NCBI GenBank assembly: GCA_910578985.1
Contig: CAJTSF010000001.1
Coordinates: 124,001 to 188,000, forward strand
Length of the DNA: 64,000 nt
Direction of reading: 5' to 3'
Source: an uncultured Odoribacter sp.
GTDB taxonomy: Bacteria > Bacteroidota > Bacteroidia > Bacteroidales > Marinifilaceae
A program made the translations under genes and the position numbers. The notes under the pieces were generated by a model that saw only the letters and a list, made by a program, of their open reading frames with translations, did no database searches and was not told the DNA's origin. How positions within the stretch are numbered: position 1 is the first letter of the stretch; the number at the start of each line of letters is the position of its first letter. Positions 16,661-25,925 of this stretch are shown in pieces.

Positions 16661-18031
16661 ATGAACGATTTGAGCAAGATAAACGCGGACTTCGCCACGC
16701 TCTTCCATGACGGCTACGAGCAATTGACAGCCGGGTGCGGCATGGGAATGAACGGGGTGAGGAAAGAGGCGTTCGGGGAGTTCACGAAACGGGGAGGCAT
16801 TCCGCAGAAAAAGGAGGACTACCTGTATGCGGACTTGCTGCCGGTGTTCGGAAGGGATTACCACGTGGTGCTGAAGTATATCCGTCAGGAGGTCGATTTG
16901 AACGAGACGTTCCGCTGCGCGGTGACGGACCTCGTAAGCGACCCGGTGCTGACGGTGAACGGCTGGTGGTTCGACGGAAACCTCCGGGAGGAGTTGCCGC
17001 AGGAGGCGGTGGTATGCAGCCTGCGGGAAGCGAGCCTGAAATACCCGGACCTCTTCCTGAAGCATTACAACCGGTACACCCCCGCCGCCGACAAGGACGG
17101 ACTGGTGCCGCTGAACACGGCTTTCGCGCAGGACGGCGTGTTTGTCTATATCCCGGACGGGGTGGTGCTGGAGCGCCCGTTGCAAATCATCAACCTGCTG
17201 AGGACACAGAAGGACTGGATGGGCTTCCAGCGCAACCTGATTATCCTGGGACGGAACGCGCAAGCCACCGTCCTGGTGTGCGACCATGCCCTGTCCGACT
17301 GCAACACGCTGATGAACAACGTGACGGAGGTATTCCTGGATGACCATGCCCGCATGGACTACTACCAGGTACAGAACCAGCACTTAGGCGCTTCGCAGGT
17401 CAATTCCCTGTTCGTTTCCGCCAATTGCCGGTCGGTGTTCGACAGCAATATCATCACGCTGTACGGCGGATTCATCCGTAACAACCTGTATGTGGCACTG
17501 AACCGGGAAGGCGGGGAGTGCAACCTCTACGGCATGTACATCTCGGACAAGAACCAGATCGTGGACAACTTCTCCTATATCGACCACATCGCCCCGCACT
17601 GCACAAGCCGCGAGCATTTCAAGGGCGTCATGGACGACAGCGCGCTGGCGAACTTCTGCGGCTGCATCCGGGTGCGCCCCGATGCCCAGCAGACGGAAGC
17701 CTACCAGGCGAACAACAACCTCCTGCTCTCCGACCGGGCGCGGGTGAACACCAAACCGCAGCTGGTCATCGACGCCGACGACGTGAAATGCAGCCACGGC
17801 GCCACCGTGGGGCAAATCGACGAGGAGGCGATGTTCTATCTGCGGTCGCGCGGCATCGGACCGGAGGAGGCACGGATGATGATGATGTTCGGCTTCGCGC
17901 ACGACATCATCCGGCGGGTGAAACTGGAGCCGCTGCGCGGACAAATCGACAGCCTGGTTGAAAAGCGGCTGAGGGGCGAATTTTCAAAGTGCCACAATTG
18001 CGTGATGCAATGCAAGAAACCATCCATTTAA
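16661..18031 (+). CDS. sufD: Fe-S assembly protein SufD
   Basis: Beta-helical partner of SufB in the scaffold complex, needed for iron entry. 456 residues. N-terminal helical region (FTKRGGIPQKKEDYLYADL), the YIPDGVVLERPLQI strand repeat, and the C-terminal CSHGATVGQIDEEAMFYLRSRGI block with the conserved His-containing CSHG motif identify it. Begins with ATG one base after the sufC stop, so translation is coupled. Confidence 0.97.
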   Translation: MNDLSKINADFATLFHDGYEQLTAGCGMGMNGVRKEAFGEFTKRGGIPQKKEDYLYADLLPVFGRDYHVVLKYIRQEVDLNETFRCAVTDLVSDPVLTVNGWWFDGNLREELPQEAVVCSLREASLKYPDLFLKHYNRYTPAADKDGLVPLNTAFAQDGVFVYIPDGVVLERPLQIINLLRTQKDWMGFQRNLIILGRNAQATVLVCDHALSDCNTLMNNVTEVFLDDHARMDYYQVQNQHLGASQVNSLFVSANCRSVFDSNIITLYGGFIRNNLYVALNREGGECNLYGMYISDKNQIVDNFSYIDHIAPHCTSREHFKGVMDDSALANFCGCIRVRPDAQQTEAYQANNNLLLSDRARVNTKPQLVIDADDVKCSHGATVGQIDEEAMFYLRSRGIGPEEARMMMMFGFAHDIIRRVKLEPLRGQIDSLVEKRLRGEFSKCHNCVMQCKKPSI

Positions 18032-18040
18032 ACGAACAAG

Positions 18041-19264
18041 ATGTTTGACGTAGAAAAGATAAGAAAAGATTTCCCCATCCTGGAGGAGACGGTGTACGGG
18101 AAACCGCTGGTGTACCTCGACAATGGGGCGACCTCGCAACGCCCGCGACAGGTGGTGGAGAAAATGAACGAATATTATTTCCGCTACAACGCGAACGTCC
18201 ACCGTGGCGTGCATTACCTGAGCAACCGCTGCACGGATGCCAACGAAGAGGCGCGAGAGACCGTTCGGCAGTTCATCGGGGCGGCATCGGAACGGGAGGT
18301 GATATTCACCCGGGGCACGACGGAAAGCATCAACTTGGTGGCATACTCCTTCGGCGAGGCGTTCATCGGGGCAGGCGACGAGATTGTCGTGACGGAAATG
18401 GAGCACCACGCGAACATCGTGCCGTGGCAGATGCTGTGCAAACGGAAAGGGGCAGTGCTGAAAGTGATTCCCTTCCATGACAACGGCGAACTGGCAACGG
18501 AGCAACTCGACGAACTGCTGACGGAGCGGGTGAAGCTGGTGGGCGTGGCATACGTGTCAAACGTTCTGGGCACGGTGAACCCCGTGCGGGACATCATCCG
18601 ACGGGCGCACGCCGTAGGGGCGAAAGTGCTCGTGGACGGGGCGCAGGCGGTGCAGCACCTGCCGATAGACGTGCAGGAACTGGACTGTGACTTCTTCGTC
18701 TTTTCGGGACACAAGCTGTACGGTCCCACGGGCGTCGGCGTCCTCTACGGCAAGGAGGCGCTGCTGGAGCAGATGCCCCCGTGGCAAGGCGGCGGGGAGA
18801 TGATTAAAACGGTGCGGTTCGAGAAAACCACCTACAATGAGCTCCCGTTCAAATTCGAAGCGGGAACGCCGGACTTCATCGGCGTTGTCGGGCTGGGCGA
18901 GGCAATACGGTATGTGGACAGCATCGGACTGGAAAACATCGCCGCCTACGAGCACGACCTGCTGCACTACGCCATGGAGCGGATGCGGGAAGTGCCGGGC
19001 ATGCGCTTTTTCGGCGAAGCGGGGGACAAATCATCGGTCATCTCTTTCGCCCTCGGAGACATCCACCACTCGGACACGGGGGTACTGCTGGACAAGCTGG
19101 GCATCGCCGTGCGGACGGGGCAACTGTGCGCCGAGCCGACCATGCAGCACTACGGCGTCACCGGCATGGTGAGGGCGTCGCTGGGCATGTATAATACACG
19201 GAACGAAATAGACGCCCTGCATGACGGTCTCATGAAGGTGACGGAAATGTTCGGCATCCGATAA
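18041..19264 (+). CDS. sufS: Cysteine desulfurase SufS
   Basis: PLP-dependent enzyme that takes sulfur from cysteine, leaving alanine, and passes it through SufE to SufB. 407 residues, type II (SufS/CsdA) desulfurase. PLP lysine in FSGHKLYGPTG; active-site Cys in VRTGQLCAEP, followed by the class II GVTGMVRASLGMYNT. The early YLDNGATSQRP is the SufS N-terminal mark. Nine bases after sufD. Confidence 0.98.
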   Translation: MFDVEKIRKDFPILEETVYGKPLVYLDNGATSQRPRQVVEKMNEYYFRYNANVHRGVHYLSNRCTDANEEARETVRQFIGAASEREVIFTRGTTESINLVAYSFGEAFIGAGDEIVVTEMEHHANIVPWQMLCKRKGAVLKVIPFHDNGELATEQLDELLTERVKLVGVAYVSNVLGTVNPVRDIIRRAHAVGAKVLVDGAQAVQHLPIDVQELDCDFFVFSGHKLYGPTGVGVLYGKEALLEQMPPWQGGGEMIKTVRFEKTTYNELPFKFEAGTPDFIGVVGLGEAIRYVDSIGLENIAAYEHDLLHYAMERMREVPGMRFFGEAGDKSSVISFALGDIHHSDTGVLLDKLGIAVRTGQLCAEPTMQHYGVTGMVRASLGMYNTRNEIDALHDGLMKVTEMFGIR

Positions 19265-19285
19265 AAACCGAAAACGCACAATAAC

Positions 19286-19714
19286 ATGAAAACAATACAG
19301 GAAACAGAACAGGATATCATCGACGAATTCGCCGTCTTCGACGACTGGATGGACAAATACGCCTACTTGATAGAAATCGGCTCCGCCACGGAAGGCATGG
19401 AAGAGGGGCAAAAAACGGAAGAAAACCTGATCAAGGGCTGCCAGTCGCAGGTGTGGTTCCACGCCGAGATGCGGGACGGGCTGCTCTACTTTCACGCAGA
19501 CAGCGACGCCATCATCACGAAAGGCATCGCGGGCTTACTCGTGCGCGTGTTCTCGGGCCACAAGCCGGAAGAGATTCTTCAAGCCGATTTGAAATTCATC
19601 GATGAAATCGGGCTGACGCAACACTTGTCGCCCACCCGCGCCAACGGACTCCTATCCATGGTAAAGCAAATCAGAATGTACGCCTTGGCGTTCAATAACC
19701 TCCCAACGACATAA
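19286..19714 (+). CDS. sufE: Sulfur acceptor protein SufE
   Basis: Accepts persulfide sulfur from SufS and delivers it to the SufBCD scaffold. 142 residues, the usual SufE size. Key block is NLIKGCQSQVWFHAE with the sulfur-accepting Cys (about residue 51); the C-terminal LSPTRANGLLSMVKQIR is conserved. Lies 21 bases after sufS in the same operon. Confidence 0.97.
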   Translation: MKTIQETEQDIIDEFAVFDDWMDKYAYLIEIGSATEGMEEGQKTEENLIKGCQSQVWFHAEMRDGLLYFHADSDAIITKGIAGLLVRVFSGHKPEEILQADLKFIDEIGLTQHLSPTRANGLLSMVKQIRMYALAFNNLPTT

Positions 19715-19718
19715 GACT

Positions 19719-20033
19719 ATGAGCGAAAACTCCTTGAAAGACCTCGTGATCGAAAAGTTGAGCACCGTGTACGACCCGGAAATCCCGGTGAATATCTGGG
19801 AACTGGGACTCGTGTACGACATCGAATTTCCCCGCCCCACGGAAGTCATCGTCCACATGACGCTGACCGCCCCCGGATGCCCCATCGCCGATGAAATCGT
19901 GCAGCAGGTGCACGACGCGGTCATGGAGGCGGAAGGCATAGAAAGTGTCACCGTCAATCTGGTGTTCGAACCGGCATGGACGCCGGACCGGATGAGCGAA
20001 GTGGCAAAACTGGAATTGGGATACGACCTGTAG
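19719..20033 (+). CDS. DUF59/MIP18 family Fe-S maturation protein (SufT-like)
   Basis: 104-residue protein of the PaaD/MIP18 (DUF59) family, which helps hand iron-sulfur clusters to target proteins. Family marks are VYDPEIPVNIWELGLVYD near the N-terminus and LTAPGCPIADEI with the conserved Cys in the middle; a typical hydrophobic PAWTPDRMSE segment closes it. Four bases after sufE, so part of the suf operon; the role is inferred from family and position. Confidence 0.93.
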   Translation: MSENSLKDLVIEKLSTVYDPEIPVNIWELGLVYDIEFPRPTEVIVHMTLTAPGCPIADEIVQQVHDAVMEAEGIESVTVNLVFEPAWTPDRMSEVAKLELGYDL

Positions 20034-20037
20034 CCCC

Positions 20038-20973
20038 ATGCAATCCGAAGCCATCAAAGAAGCAGCCCGTAGGATAGGGTTCGATGCGGCAGGAATAGCT
20101 CCTGTCGCTTTATTGTCTGAAGAGGCGGAACACGTCAGACGCTGGGTGCGCGAAGGGAAACACGCCGGCATGGACTACATGGAGCGCAACGAGGAGGTAC
20201 GCGAAGACGTGCGCCGCCTGGTGCCCGGAGCACACTCCGTCATCGTGACGCTTACCAACTACTACGACCCCTGCCCCCAACCCGCAGGCGTACCGCGCAT
20301 CGCCATGTATGCACGGGGCAGGGACTACCACGCCGTCCTCAAAGAGCGCCTGCACGCCCTCCTCCGGGAGATACGCCAACAGGAACCGGAAGCGGAGGGG
20401 CGCTGTTTCGTCGATTCCGCCCCCCTTCTCGAACACGCCTGGGCAAGGCGGGCGGGGCTCGGATGGCAGGGGAAAAACACCCTCCTCATCCGCAAAGGAC
20501 TCGGCTCCTTCTGCTTCATCGGCACCATTATCACCACCGCCCGCTTCGACCGCTACGACACTCCCTTCACCGCCAACCATTGCGGCACATGCCGCCGCTG
20601 CGTGGACGCCTGCCCCACCGGAGCACTGCAACCCGGTAGCCTCGACGCCCGCCGCTGCATCTCCTACCAGACCATAGAAAACAAAGAAGACTGCCCCGAT
20701 GAACTCCTCCGCCTCGCCGGAGAGCGCCTCTTCGGCTGCGATGCCTGCCAGACGGCATGCCCCTGGAACGCCCGCCTCACCCCTCACCGGACGGCGGACT
20801 TCCTCCCGCAAGGCGACAACATGGAACTCACCGCCGCCGAATGGCTTGCCATGTCACCCGAACAATTCCGCGAACGCTTCCGCGGCTCCCCGCTGGAGCG
20901 TGCCGGCTTACCCCGCCTGCAAAAAATTATTGCTAAAAATACCCGCAAAAGATTGAATAACTTAGATATTTAA
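20038..20973 (+). CDS. queG: Epoxyqueuosine reductase
   Basis: Cobalamin-dependent iron-sulfur enzyme performing the last step of queuosine synthesis in tRNA, reducing epoxyqueuosine. 311 residues, the short form common in Bacteroidetes; the E. coli protein has a C-terminal extension. Two [4Fe-4S] motifs are visible: CGTCRRCVDACPTGAL and CDACQTACPWN. The block RCFVDSAPLLEHAWARRAGLG is the QueG signature. It starts four bases after the DUF59 stop, so an enzyme needing two clusters is made together with the assembly machinery. Confidence 0.95.
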   Translation: MQSEAIKEAARRIGFDAAGIAPVALLSEEAEHVRRWVREGKHAGMDYMERNEEVREDVRRLVPGAHSVIVTLTNYYDPCPQPAGVPRIAMYARGRDYHAVLKERLHALLREIRQQEPEAEGRCFVDSAPLLEHAWARRAGLGWQGKNTLLIRKGLGSFCFIGTIITTARFDRYDTPFTANHCGTCRRCVDACPTGALQPGSLDARRCISYQTIENKEDCPDELLRLAGERLFGCDACQTACPWNARLTPHRTADFLPQGDNMELTAAEWLAMSPEQFRERFRGSPLERAGLPRLQKIIAKNTRKRLNNLDI

Positions 20974-20975
20974 CA

Positions 20976-20983
20976 TACATTTA
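20976..20983 (+). promoter_or_regulatory. Possible -7 box of the DUF5723/SPOR gene
   Basis: TACATTTA, one mismatch from TAnnTTTG, 47 bases before the ATG at 21031. It directly follows the queG stop codon, so transcription could also continue from the suf operon. Confidence 0.35.
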
Positions 20984-21030
20984 CACCGTCAAAAAAAACA
21001 AACCTTAGATAACTATTGAATTTACAAGAG

Positions 21031-22845
21031 ATGATAAAACGAATCGCATTAATTGCCTTGACATGCCTTGCACTGCCCTGCCTCGTGCAGGCGCAAGACG
21101 GACTAAACACCTCTTACTTCCTGTCCAACCTTCCGCAACGTTTCCGGCTGAACCCCGCCTACCAACCCGAATATAAAGCATTCGTTGGACTGCCCGGGCT
21201 GAGCGGCATCTCCATCAATTACCTCAACTCCTCGTTCACCCCCGAAAGCCTTCTTCAAAAACGGGGCGACTCGATTTACATGAACATCGACAAACTGTAC
21301 AACGGGCTGTATAAAAACAACTTCCTCATGGTGAACAACGAAAACTCCATCCTCACCATCGGCTTCAAAGCCAAAAGTTGGTACGCCACCATTGACGTCA
21401 CCCAGAAAAACGACGTCCTCTTCCGGTACAACAAAGACATCTTCACCTTCCTCAAATACGGGAACGCCGACTACCCCGACATGGACTTCGGCAAACTGGG
21501 ATTGAACCTCAACTCCTACCTGGAAATCGCCGTCGGGTTGTCAAAAAAAGTGAACGACAAACTCACCGTCGGCGGACGCTTCAAATACCTCACCGGAATC
21601 GCCAACCTGCAAACGACCGACTCCGACCTCGGCATCCGCACCCAATCCGACGGCACGCTACTCCTCCACTCCCGACAGAACATCAGGGTGACGGCGCCGG
21701 TCCACATCCGCTCCAAAATCGACGGCAAACCCTTCCCTGAAAACGATTTTATCGACTGGGATGAATTCGACATCAACAGCGACGACATTAAAATATCCGA
21801 TATCCTCAACGTCAAAAACCCCGGTATCGCTTTCGACCTGGGAGGCGAATACAAACTGACCGACAAAATCAACCTCTTCGCCAGCATCACCGACCTCGGA
21901 TTCATCATGTGGCGGAACAAAGACTTCAGCTACAACTTCCATCAGGATGCCGAATACGAATGGAAAGGCGCCGACATCTCCGGAGCCATCACCGGCAATG
22001 AAAATGCCATGAACGACGCCTTCGACAAACTGACGGACGACCTGAAAAGCACTTTCAAACTTCAAAACAGGAGCGCCTCCTACATCTCCATGCTCAACCC
22101 CAAACTCCACCTCGGCGCCACCTACCAACTCCACCGCATGGTCGATGTCAGCGGGCTCTTCCGTGCCTCCATGATGAACAACCTCTTCCTCCCCTCTTTC
22201 ACGGCGGCGGTCAATGCCCGCTTCATCCGCAACATCAGCGCCTCCGTCTCCTACTCCGTCACCCGCGGCAGCTACGCCAACATCGGCGCCGGGCTCACCG
22301 CCAAACTCGGACCCATCCAACTCTACGTCCAGACAGACAACCTCCTGGCATGCAACTACACCAACACCAAATCCGCCAACGCCCGCCTCGGCATCAACCT
22401 CCTGTTCGGACATAAGGACAAACGCAAAAAAGAAAAAACGGCCCAGAAGCCCGAGGAACCGATTGTCATCGCTCCCGTTCCCGTCAAGAAAGACACCGTG
22501 CAGAAAGACACCACCCCCAGCGTCCTCCCCAAACCGGAACCCAAAGTAGAACCGGAACCGGTGGCTCCCATCATCCAGGAAGAGGTCAAACCGGTGGAAA
22601 ACCTGCCGCTCCAAAAGTTCTACGTCATCATCGGCAGTTTTGAAAAGCGTACGGGAGCCCTTTCCCTCCAACGGCAACTGAAACAAATGGGCTTCGCGGA
22701 CAGCACCCTACTCCTCAACGAGGAAGGCATGTACCGCGTAAGTGCCTCCTGCCACCCCACACATGACGAATGCTGGGACGAGGTCTTCCGCATCCGCAAG
22801 AAATACCCCCAGTTCAAAAGCTGCTGGGGACTAACCACCGAATGA
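21031..22845 (+). CDS. DUF5723-type outer-membrane beta-barrel protein with C-terminal SPOR-like domain
   Basis: 604 residues from ATG 21031; the TTG at 21016 is a weaker start. Signal peptide about 1-23 (ending VQAQ). The body (to about 465) has alternating beta strands typical of DUF5723 outer-membrane barrels of Bacteroidetes (SYFLSNLPQRFRLNPAYQP at the start is the family mark). A basic and Pro/Glu-rich linker (about 468-530) precedes a C-terminal domain (YVIIGSFEKRTGALSLQRQL) that looks like a SPOR peptidoglycan-binding fold. It may tether the outer membrane to the wall. Function unproven. Confidence 0.88.
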   Translation: MIKRIALIALTCLALPCLVQAQDGLNTSYFLSNLPQRFRLNPAYQPEYKAFVGLPGLSGISINYLNSSFTPESLLQKRGDSIYMNIDKLYNGLYKNNFLMVNNENSILTIGFKAKSWYATIDVTQKNDVLFRYNKDIFTFLKYGNADYPDMDFGKLGLNLNSYLEIAVGLSKKVNDKLTVGGRFKYLTGIANLQTTDSDLGIRTQSDGTLLLHSRQNIRVTAPVHIRSKIDGKPFPENDFIDWDEFDINSDDIKISDILNVKNPGIAFDLGGEYKLTDKINLFASITDLGFIMWRNKDFSYNFHQDAEYEWKGADISGAITGNENAMNDAFDKLTDDLKSTFKLQNRSASYISMLNPKLHLGATYQLHRMVDVSGLFRASMMNNLFLPSFTAAVNARFIRNISASVSYSVTRGSYANIGAGLTAKLGPIQLYVQTDNLLACNYTNTKSANARLGINLLFGHKDKRKKEKTAQKPEEPIVIAPVPVKKDTVQKDTTPSVLPKPEPKVEPEPVAPIIQEEVKPVENLPLQKFYVIIGSFEKRTGALSLQRQLKQMGFADSTLLLNEEGMYRVSASCHPTHDECWDEVFRIRKKYPQFKSCWGLTTE

Positions 22846-22866
22846 CTCCAATAAAAACATATAAAA

Positions 22867-22898
22867 AAACGCCCGGCACCTCACGATGCCGGGCGTTT
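22867..22898. terminator. Bidirectional terminator between the SPOR gene and korB
   Basis: Perfect 12-bp stem AAACGCCCGGCA / TGCCGGGCGTTT with an 8-base loop, flanked by an A-tract on the left, placed between two convergent genes. Confidence 0.92.
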
Positions 22899-22913
22899 CA
22901 CATTCCCTCCGGT

Positions 22914-23918
22914 TTATTTCACCTCCCAAGTGTCGTTCGTCATCAACAACTCCTCGAAGTTGTGATACTTCTTCTTGGAAGAAACCTCTTCAATCTGCTG
23001 GTACACCGCATCGTTGTACGTCGGAGCCTCCACATCGCGAATCACGCCCAATGCAATCGGGAAATCCGGTCCCTCCATCAGCGCCAGCTTCAACTGCAAT
23101 GTATTATCCATGCAATGCGCATCGTGCACCAGAATATCCTTCTCCGTGATGCCGTTCTCTCCGAGCTTCACCACCTTCAATCCGAACCCTTCCTGCATCA
23201 GCCCGTACTCATTGTTCTCCCCGAAAAGCATCGGCTGCCCGTGCTTCAGGTAGATGGCATTCTTCGCGCGGTCCTCTTTCTTCGCCACAGCGTCATGCGT
23301 GCCGTTGTTGAAAATGACACAGTTCTGCAGAATCTCACACACCGAAGCCCCCTTGTGAGCCACTGCCGCTTTCAGGATTTCTACCGTCCCCGCATCATCC
23401 GTTGCCACCGCGCGTGCGAAGAAACGCCCGCGCGCCCCGAAACAAAGCTCTGCCGGACGAAACGGGTCCTCCACCGTGCCGTAAGGCGACGACTTGCTCA
23501 CGAAACCGCGAGGCGACGTCGGCGAATACTGCCCCTTCGTCAGACCGTAAATCCGGTTATTCAACAAAATCATATTCAAATCGATATTCCGGCGAACCGC
23601 ATGGATAAAATGATTACCCCCGATAGCCAGCCCGTCGCCGTCCCCCGACACCTGCCAAACCGTCAGATTCGGGTTTGCCACCTTCGCGCCCGTCGAAATC
23701 GCCGCCGCACGTCCGTGAATCGTCTGCATCGCATACGTATTCATATAATAAGGCAGACGGCTCGAACACCCGATTCCCGAAATAACGGCAGTCTCCCACG
23801 GAGCCACGCCGATTTCCGCCATAGCTTTGTGCAGTGAAGCCAAAAAGAAATGGTCACCGCAACCCGGACACCAACGCGGTTGTCCTTTCTTGAAATCTTT
23901 CGCTGTATATTTACACAT
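22914..23918 (-). CDS. korB: 2-oxoacid:ferredoxin oxidoreductase beta subunit (2-oxoglutarate type)
   Basis: Thiamine-diphosphate-binding subunit of KorAB, which converts 2-oxoglutarate and CoA to succinyl-CoA while reducing ferredoxin. 334 residues from ATG 23918. RWCPGCGDHF (about 15-24) and the ThDP motif GDGDGLAIGGNHFIHAVRRN identify the subunit. A longer in-frame extension overlaps korA and lacks family character. The 2-oxoglutarate preference is inferred from similarity to KorB-type rather than pyruvate enzymes. Confidence 0.94.
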   Translation of the reverse strand: MCKYTAKDFKKGQPRWCPGCGDHFFLASLHKAMAEIGVAPWETAVISGIGCSSRLPYYMNTYAMQTIHGRAAAISTGAKVANPNLTVWQVSGDGDGLAIGGNHFIHAVRRNIDLNMILLNNRIYGLTKGQYSPTSPRGFVSKSSPYGTVEDPFRPAELCFGARGRFFARAVATDDAGTVEILKAAVAHKGASVCEILQNCVIFNNGTHDAVAKKEDRAKNAIYLKHGQPMLFGENNEYGLMQEGFGLKVVKLGENGITEKDILVHDAHCMDNTLQLKLALMEGPDFPIALGVIRDVEAPTYNDAVYQQIEEVSSKKKYHNFEELLMTNDTWEVK

Positions 23919-23931
23919 GACAAATTCCTGT

Positions 23932-25779
23932 TTAATTCTCAATAATCCTGTTGAAAGCCTCCACCAACTCCGCCACCACAAACGGCTGCCCCTTCACCTC
24001 ATTGAACTGATAAGGCACGAAACCATCCACCTTCATGCGCAGATAACCGGCAAACTGCCCCAGATTCTGCTCCGCCACCACCACCTTCTTATACCGCTTC
24101 AATACCGCCTCCGTATTCTTCGGCAGCGGGTTCAGATAAGTGAAATGAGCCAGCGCGACCTTTTTCCCCGCCTTATTCATCTCATCCATCGCCGAATACA
24201 AATGTCCGTACGTTCCTCCAAAGCCCACAATCAACAAATCCGCATCCTCCACGCAACCCTCCACCTCCACGTCCGGCACCGGAATCCTCGCCACCTTCTC
24301 CGCACGCAGGCGGCACATCAGGTCATGATTCTCCGGATCCGTCGAAATCGCACCCGTCCTGCTGTCCTTCTCCAAACCGCCCAGGATATGCGTATACCCC
24401 TCCGTTCCCGGCACTGCCCAATACCTCACGCCCGTCTCCTCATTACGCTGATAAGGCGTATAAGCCCCCTTCATCTCCGGTAACGCATAGGGAGGCTGGA
24501 TGGCAGGATACTCCGCCAACTTCGGCAATCTCCAGGAACTGGAACCGTTCGCCACGAACGCATCCGTCAGCAACACCACCGGAGTCATGTGCTCCAGCGC
24601 CATCTTGCTCGCCATAAATGCCGCATCGAAACAATCCGTCGGCGAAAAGGCTGCAATCACCGGCATCGGGCTCTCCCCGTTCCGTCCGAACAACGCCTGC
24701 AACAAATCCGTCTGCTCCGACTTCGTCGGCAGACCCGTCGAAGGACCTCCCCGCTGTACATCCAACACCACCAACGGCAACTCCATAATCACCGCCAGAT
24801 TCATCGCCTCCGACTTCAGGCACACCCCCGGGCCCGACGTCGACGTCACCGCCAACGCCCCCGCGAAAGCCGCGCCCACCGAAGTCGCGCAACCCGAAAT
24901 CTCATCCTCGCACTGCACCGTCACCACGCCCAGCGACTTATGCTTCGACAACTCATGCAACACATCCGTCGCCGGAGTAATCGGATACGACCCCAGGAAC
25001 AACTTCAGCCCCGCTTTCTCCGCCGCAGCGATAAAACCGTAAGCCGTCGCCTTATTCCCCGTAATATCCATATACCGTCCCGGCACTGCCCCCTTCGTCT
25101 CCACCCGGTACGTATTCGCCACCGATGCGTGCGTATTATGTCCGTAATCGTATCCGGCGCGGATTACACGGATATTCGCCTCCGCCACCTCCGGCTTCTT
25201 CGCGAACTTCTCCCGCACAAAATTCTCCGCGATCTTCAAATTCCGGTTAAACAGCCAACACACCAATCCCACCGCAAACATATTCCGGCACTTCAACATC
25301 GCCTTATTATCCATCCCCGTGTCCGCCAGGCATTCCTTCACCATCCGCGAAATCGGAGCCGCCACCACATCCTGCTTGATACCCATCTCCGCAATCGGAT
25401 CATCCGTCTTAAACTCCGCCTTATCCAAATCCCCCTTCTCGAACGCATCCGTGTCGATAATAATACACGCCGTCGGCTTCGCGAACTTATACTGCGTCTT
25501 CAATGCCGCAGCATTCATCGCCACCAGCACATCGCACTTGTCACCCGGCGTATACACCTTCCCCGCGCCGATATGCACCTGGAAACCAGACACCCCCGTC
25601 AGCGAACCCTGCGGAGCGCGGATATCTGCCGGATAATCGGGAAATGTACTGATATCATTCCCCACGGTAGCCGAAACCGTTGAAAAGATATTGCCCGCAA
25701 GCTGCATTCCATCCCCCGAATCCCCGGAGAAACGGATGACAACATCCTGTTTTTCGATAACTTTAGTCTCTTGACTCAT
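23932..25779 (-). CDS. korA: 2-oxoacid:ferredoxin oxidoreductase alpha subunit with fused gamma domain
   Basis: Large KorA subunit, 615 residues. The N-terminal part (about 10-200, FSGDSGDGMQLAGNIFS) is the gamma domain; the rest carries the pyrimidine-binding and transketolase-C-like domains (LGSYPITPATDVLHELSKHKSL, GGPSTGLPTKSEQTDLLQALFG). Gamma-alpha fusion is usual for KorA of anaerobes. Thirteen bases before korB in the same operon. A short hairpin (GTGCC/GGCAC) lies in its leader at 25806-25820. Confidence 0.96.
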   Translation of the reverse strand: MSQETKVIEKQDVVIRFSGDSGDGMQLAGNIFSTVSATVGNDISTFPDYPADIRAPQGSLTGVSGFQVHIGAGKVYTPGDKCDVLVAMNAAALKTQYKFAKPTACIIIDTDAFEKGDLDKAEFKTDDPIAEMGIKQDVVAAPISRMVKECLADTGMDNKAMLKCRNMFAVGLVCWLFNRNLKIAENFVREKFAKKPEVAEANIRVIRAGYDYGHNTHASVANTYRVETKGAVPGRYMDITGNKATAYGFIAAAEKAGLKLFLGSYPITPATDVLHELSKHKSLGVVTVQCEDEISGCATSVGAAFAGALAVTSTSGPGVCLKSEAMNLAVIMELPLVVLDVQRGGPSTGLPTKSEQTDLLQALFGRNGESPMPVIAAFSPTDCFDAAFMASKMALEHMTPVVLLTDAFVANGSSSWRLPKLAEYPAIQPPYALPEMKGAYTPYQRNEETGVRYWAVPGTEGYTHILGGLEKDSRTGAISTDPENHDLMCRLRAEKVARIPVPDVEVEGCVEDADLLIVGFGGTYGHLYSAMDEMNKAGKKVALAHFTYLNPLPKNTEAVLKRYKKVVVAEQNLGQFAGYLRMKVDGFVPYQFNEVKGQPFVVAELVEAFNRIIEN

Positions 25780-25836
25780 GACTCATTATTTGTTGATTAA
25801 TAACCGTGCCTCCTCGGCACCATTCCTTTTCACCTG

Positions 25837-25868
25837 CAAAGGTAGCGCTTTAACCCCAAGCAAACAAA
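25837..25868 (-). promoter_or_regulatory. Promoter of korAB
   Basis: On the minus strand TTTG (25868-25865), a 20-base spacer and TACCTTTG (25844-25837): a full Bacteroidetes -33/-7 pair. Confidence 0.85.
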
Positions 25869-25890
25869 CTTTCCGCATGCAAAAAATCCT

Positions 25891-25898
25891 TACCTTTG
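25891..25898 (+). promoter_or_regulatory. -7 box of corA
   Basis: TACCTTTG, perfect TAnnTTTG, 27 bases before the corA ATG at 25926 and divergent from the korAB promoter. Confidence 0.65.
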
Positions 25899-25925
25899 TC
25901 CCGATTCACCGCAAACAAAAAACAC

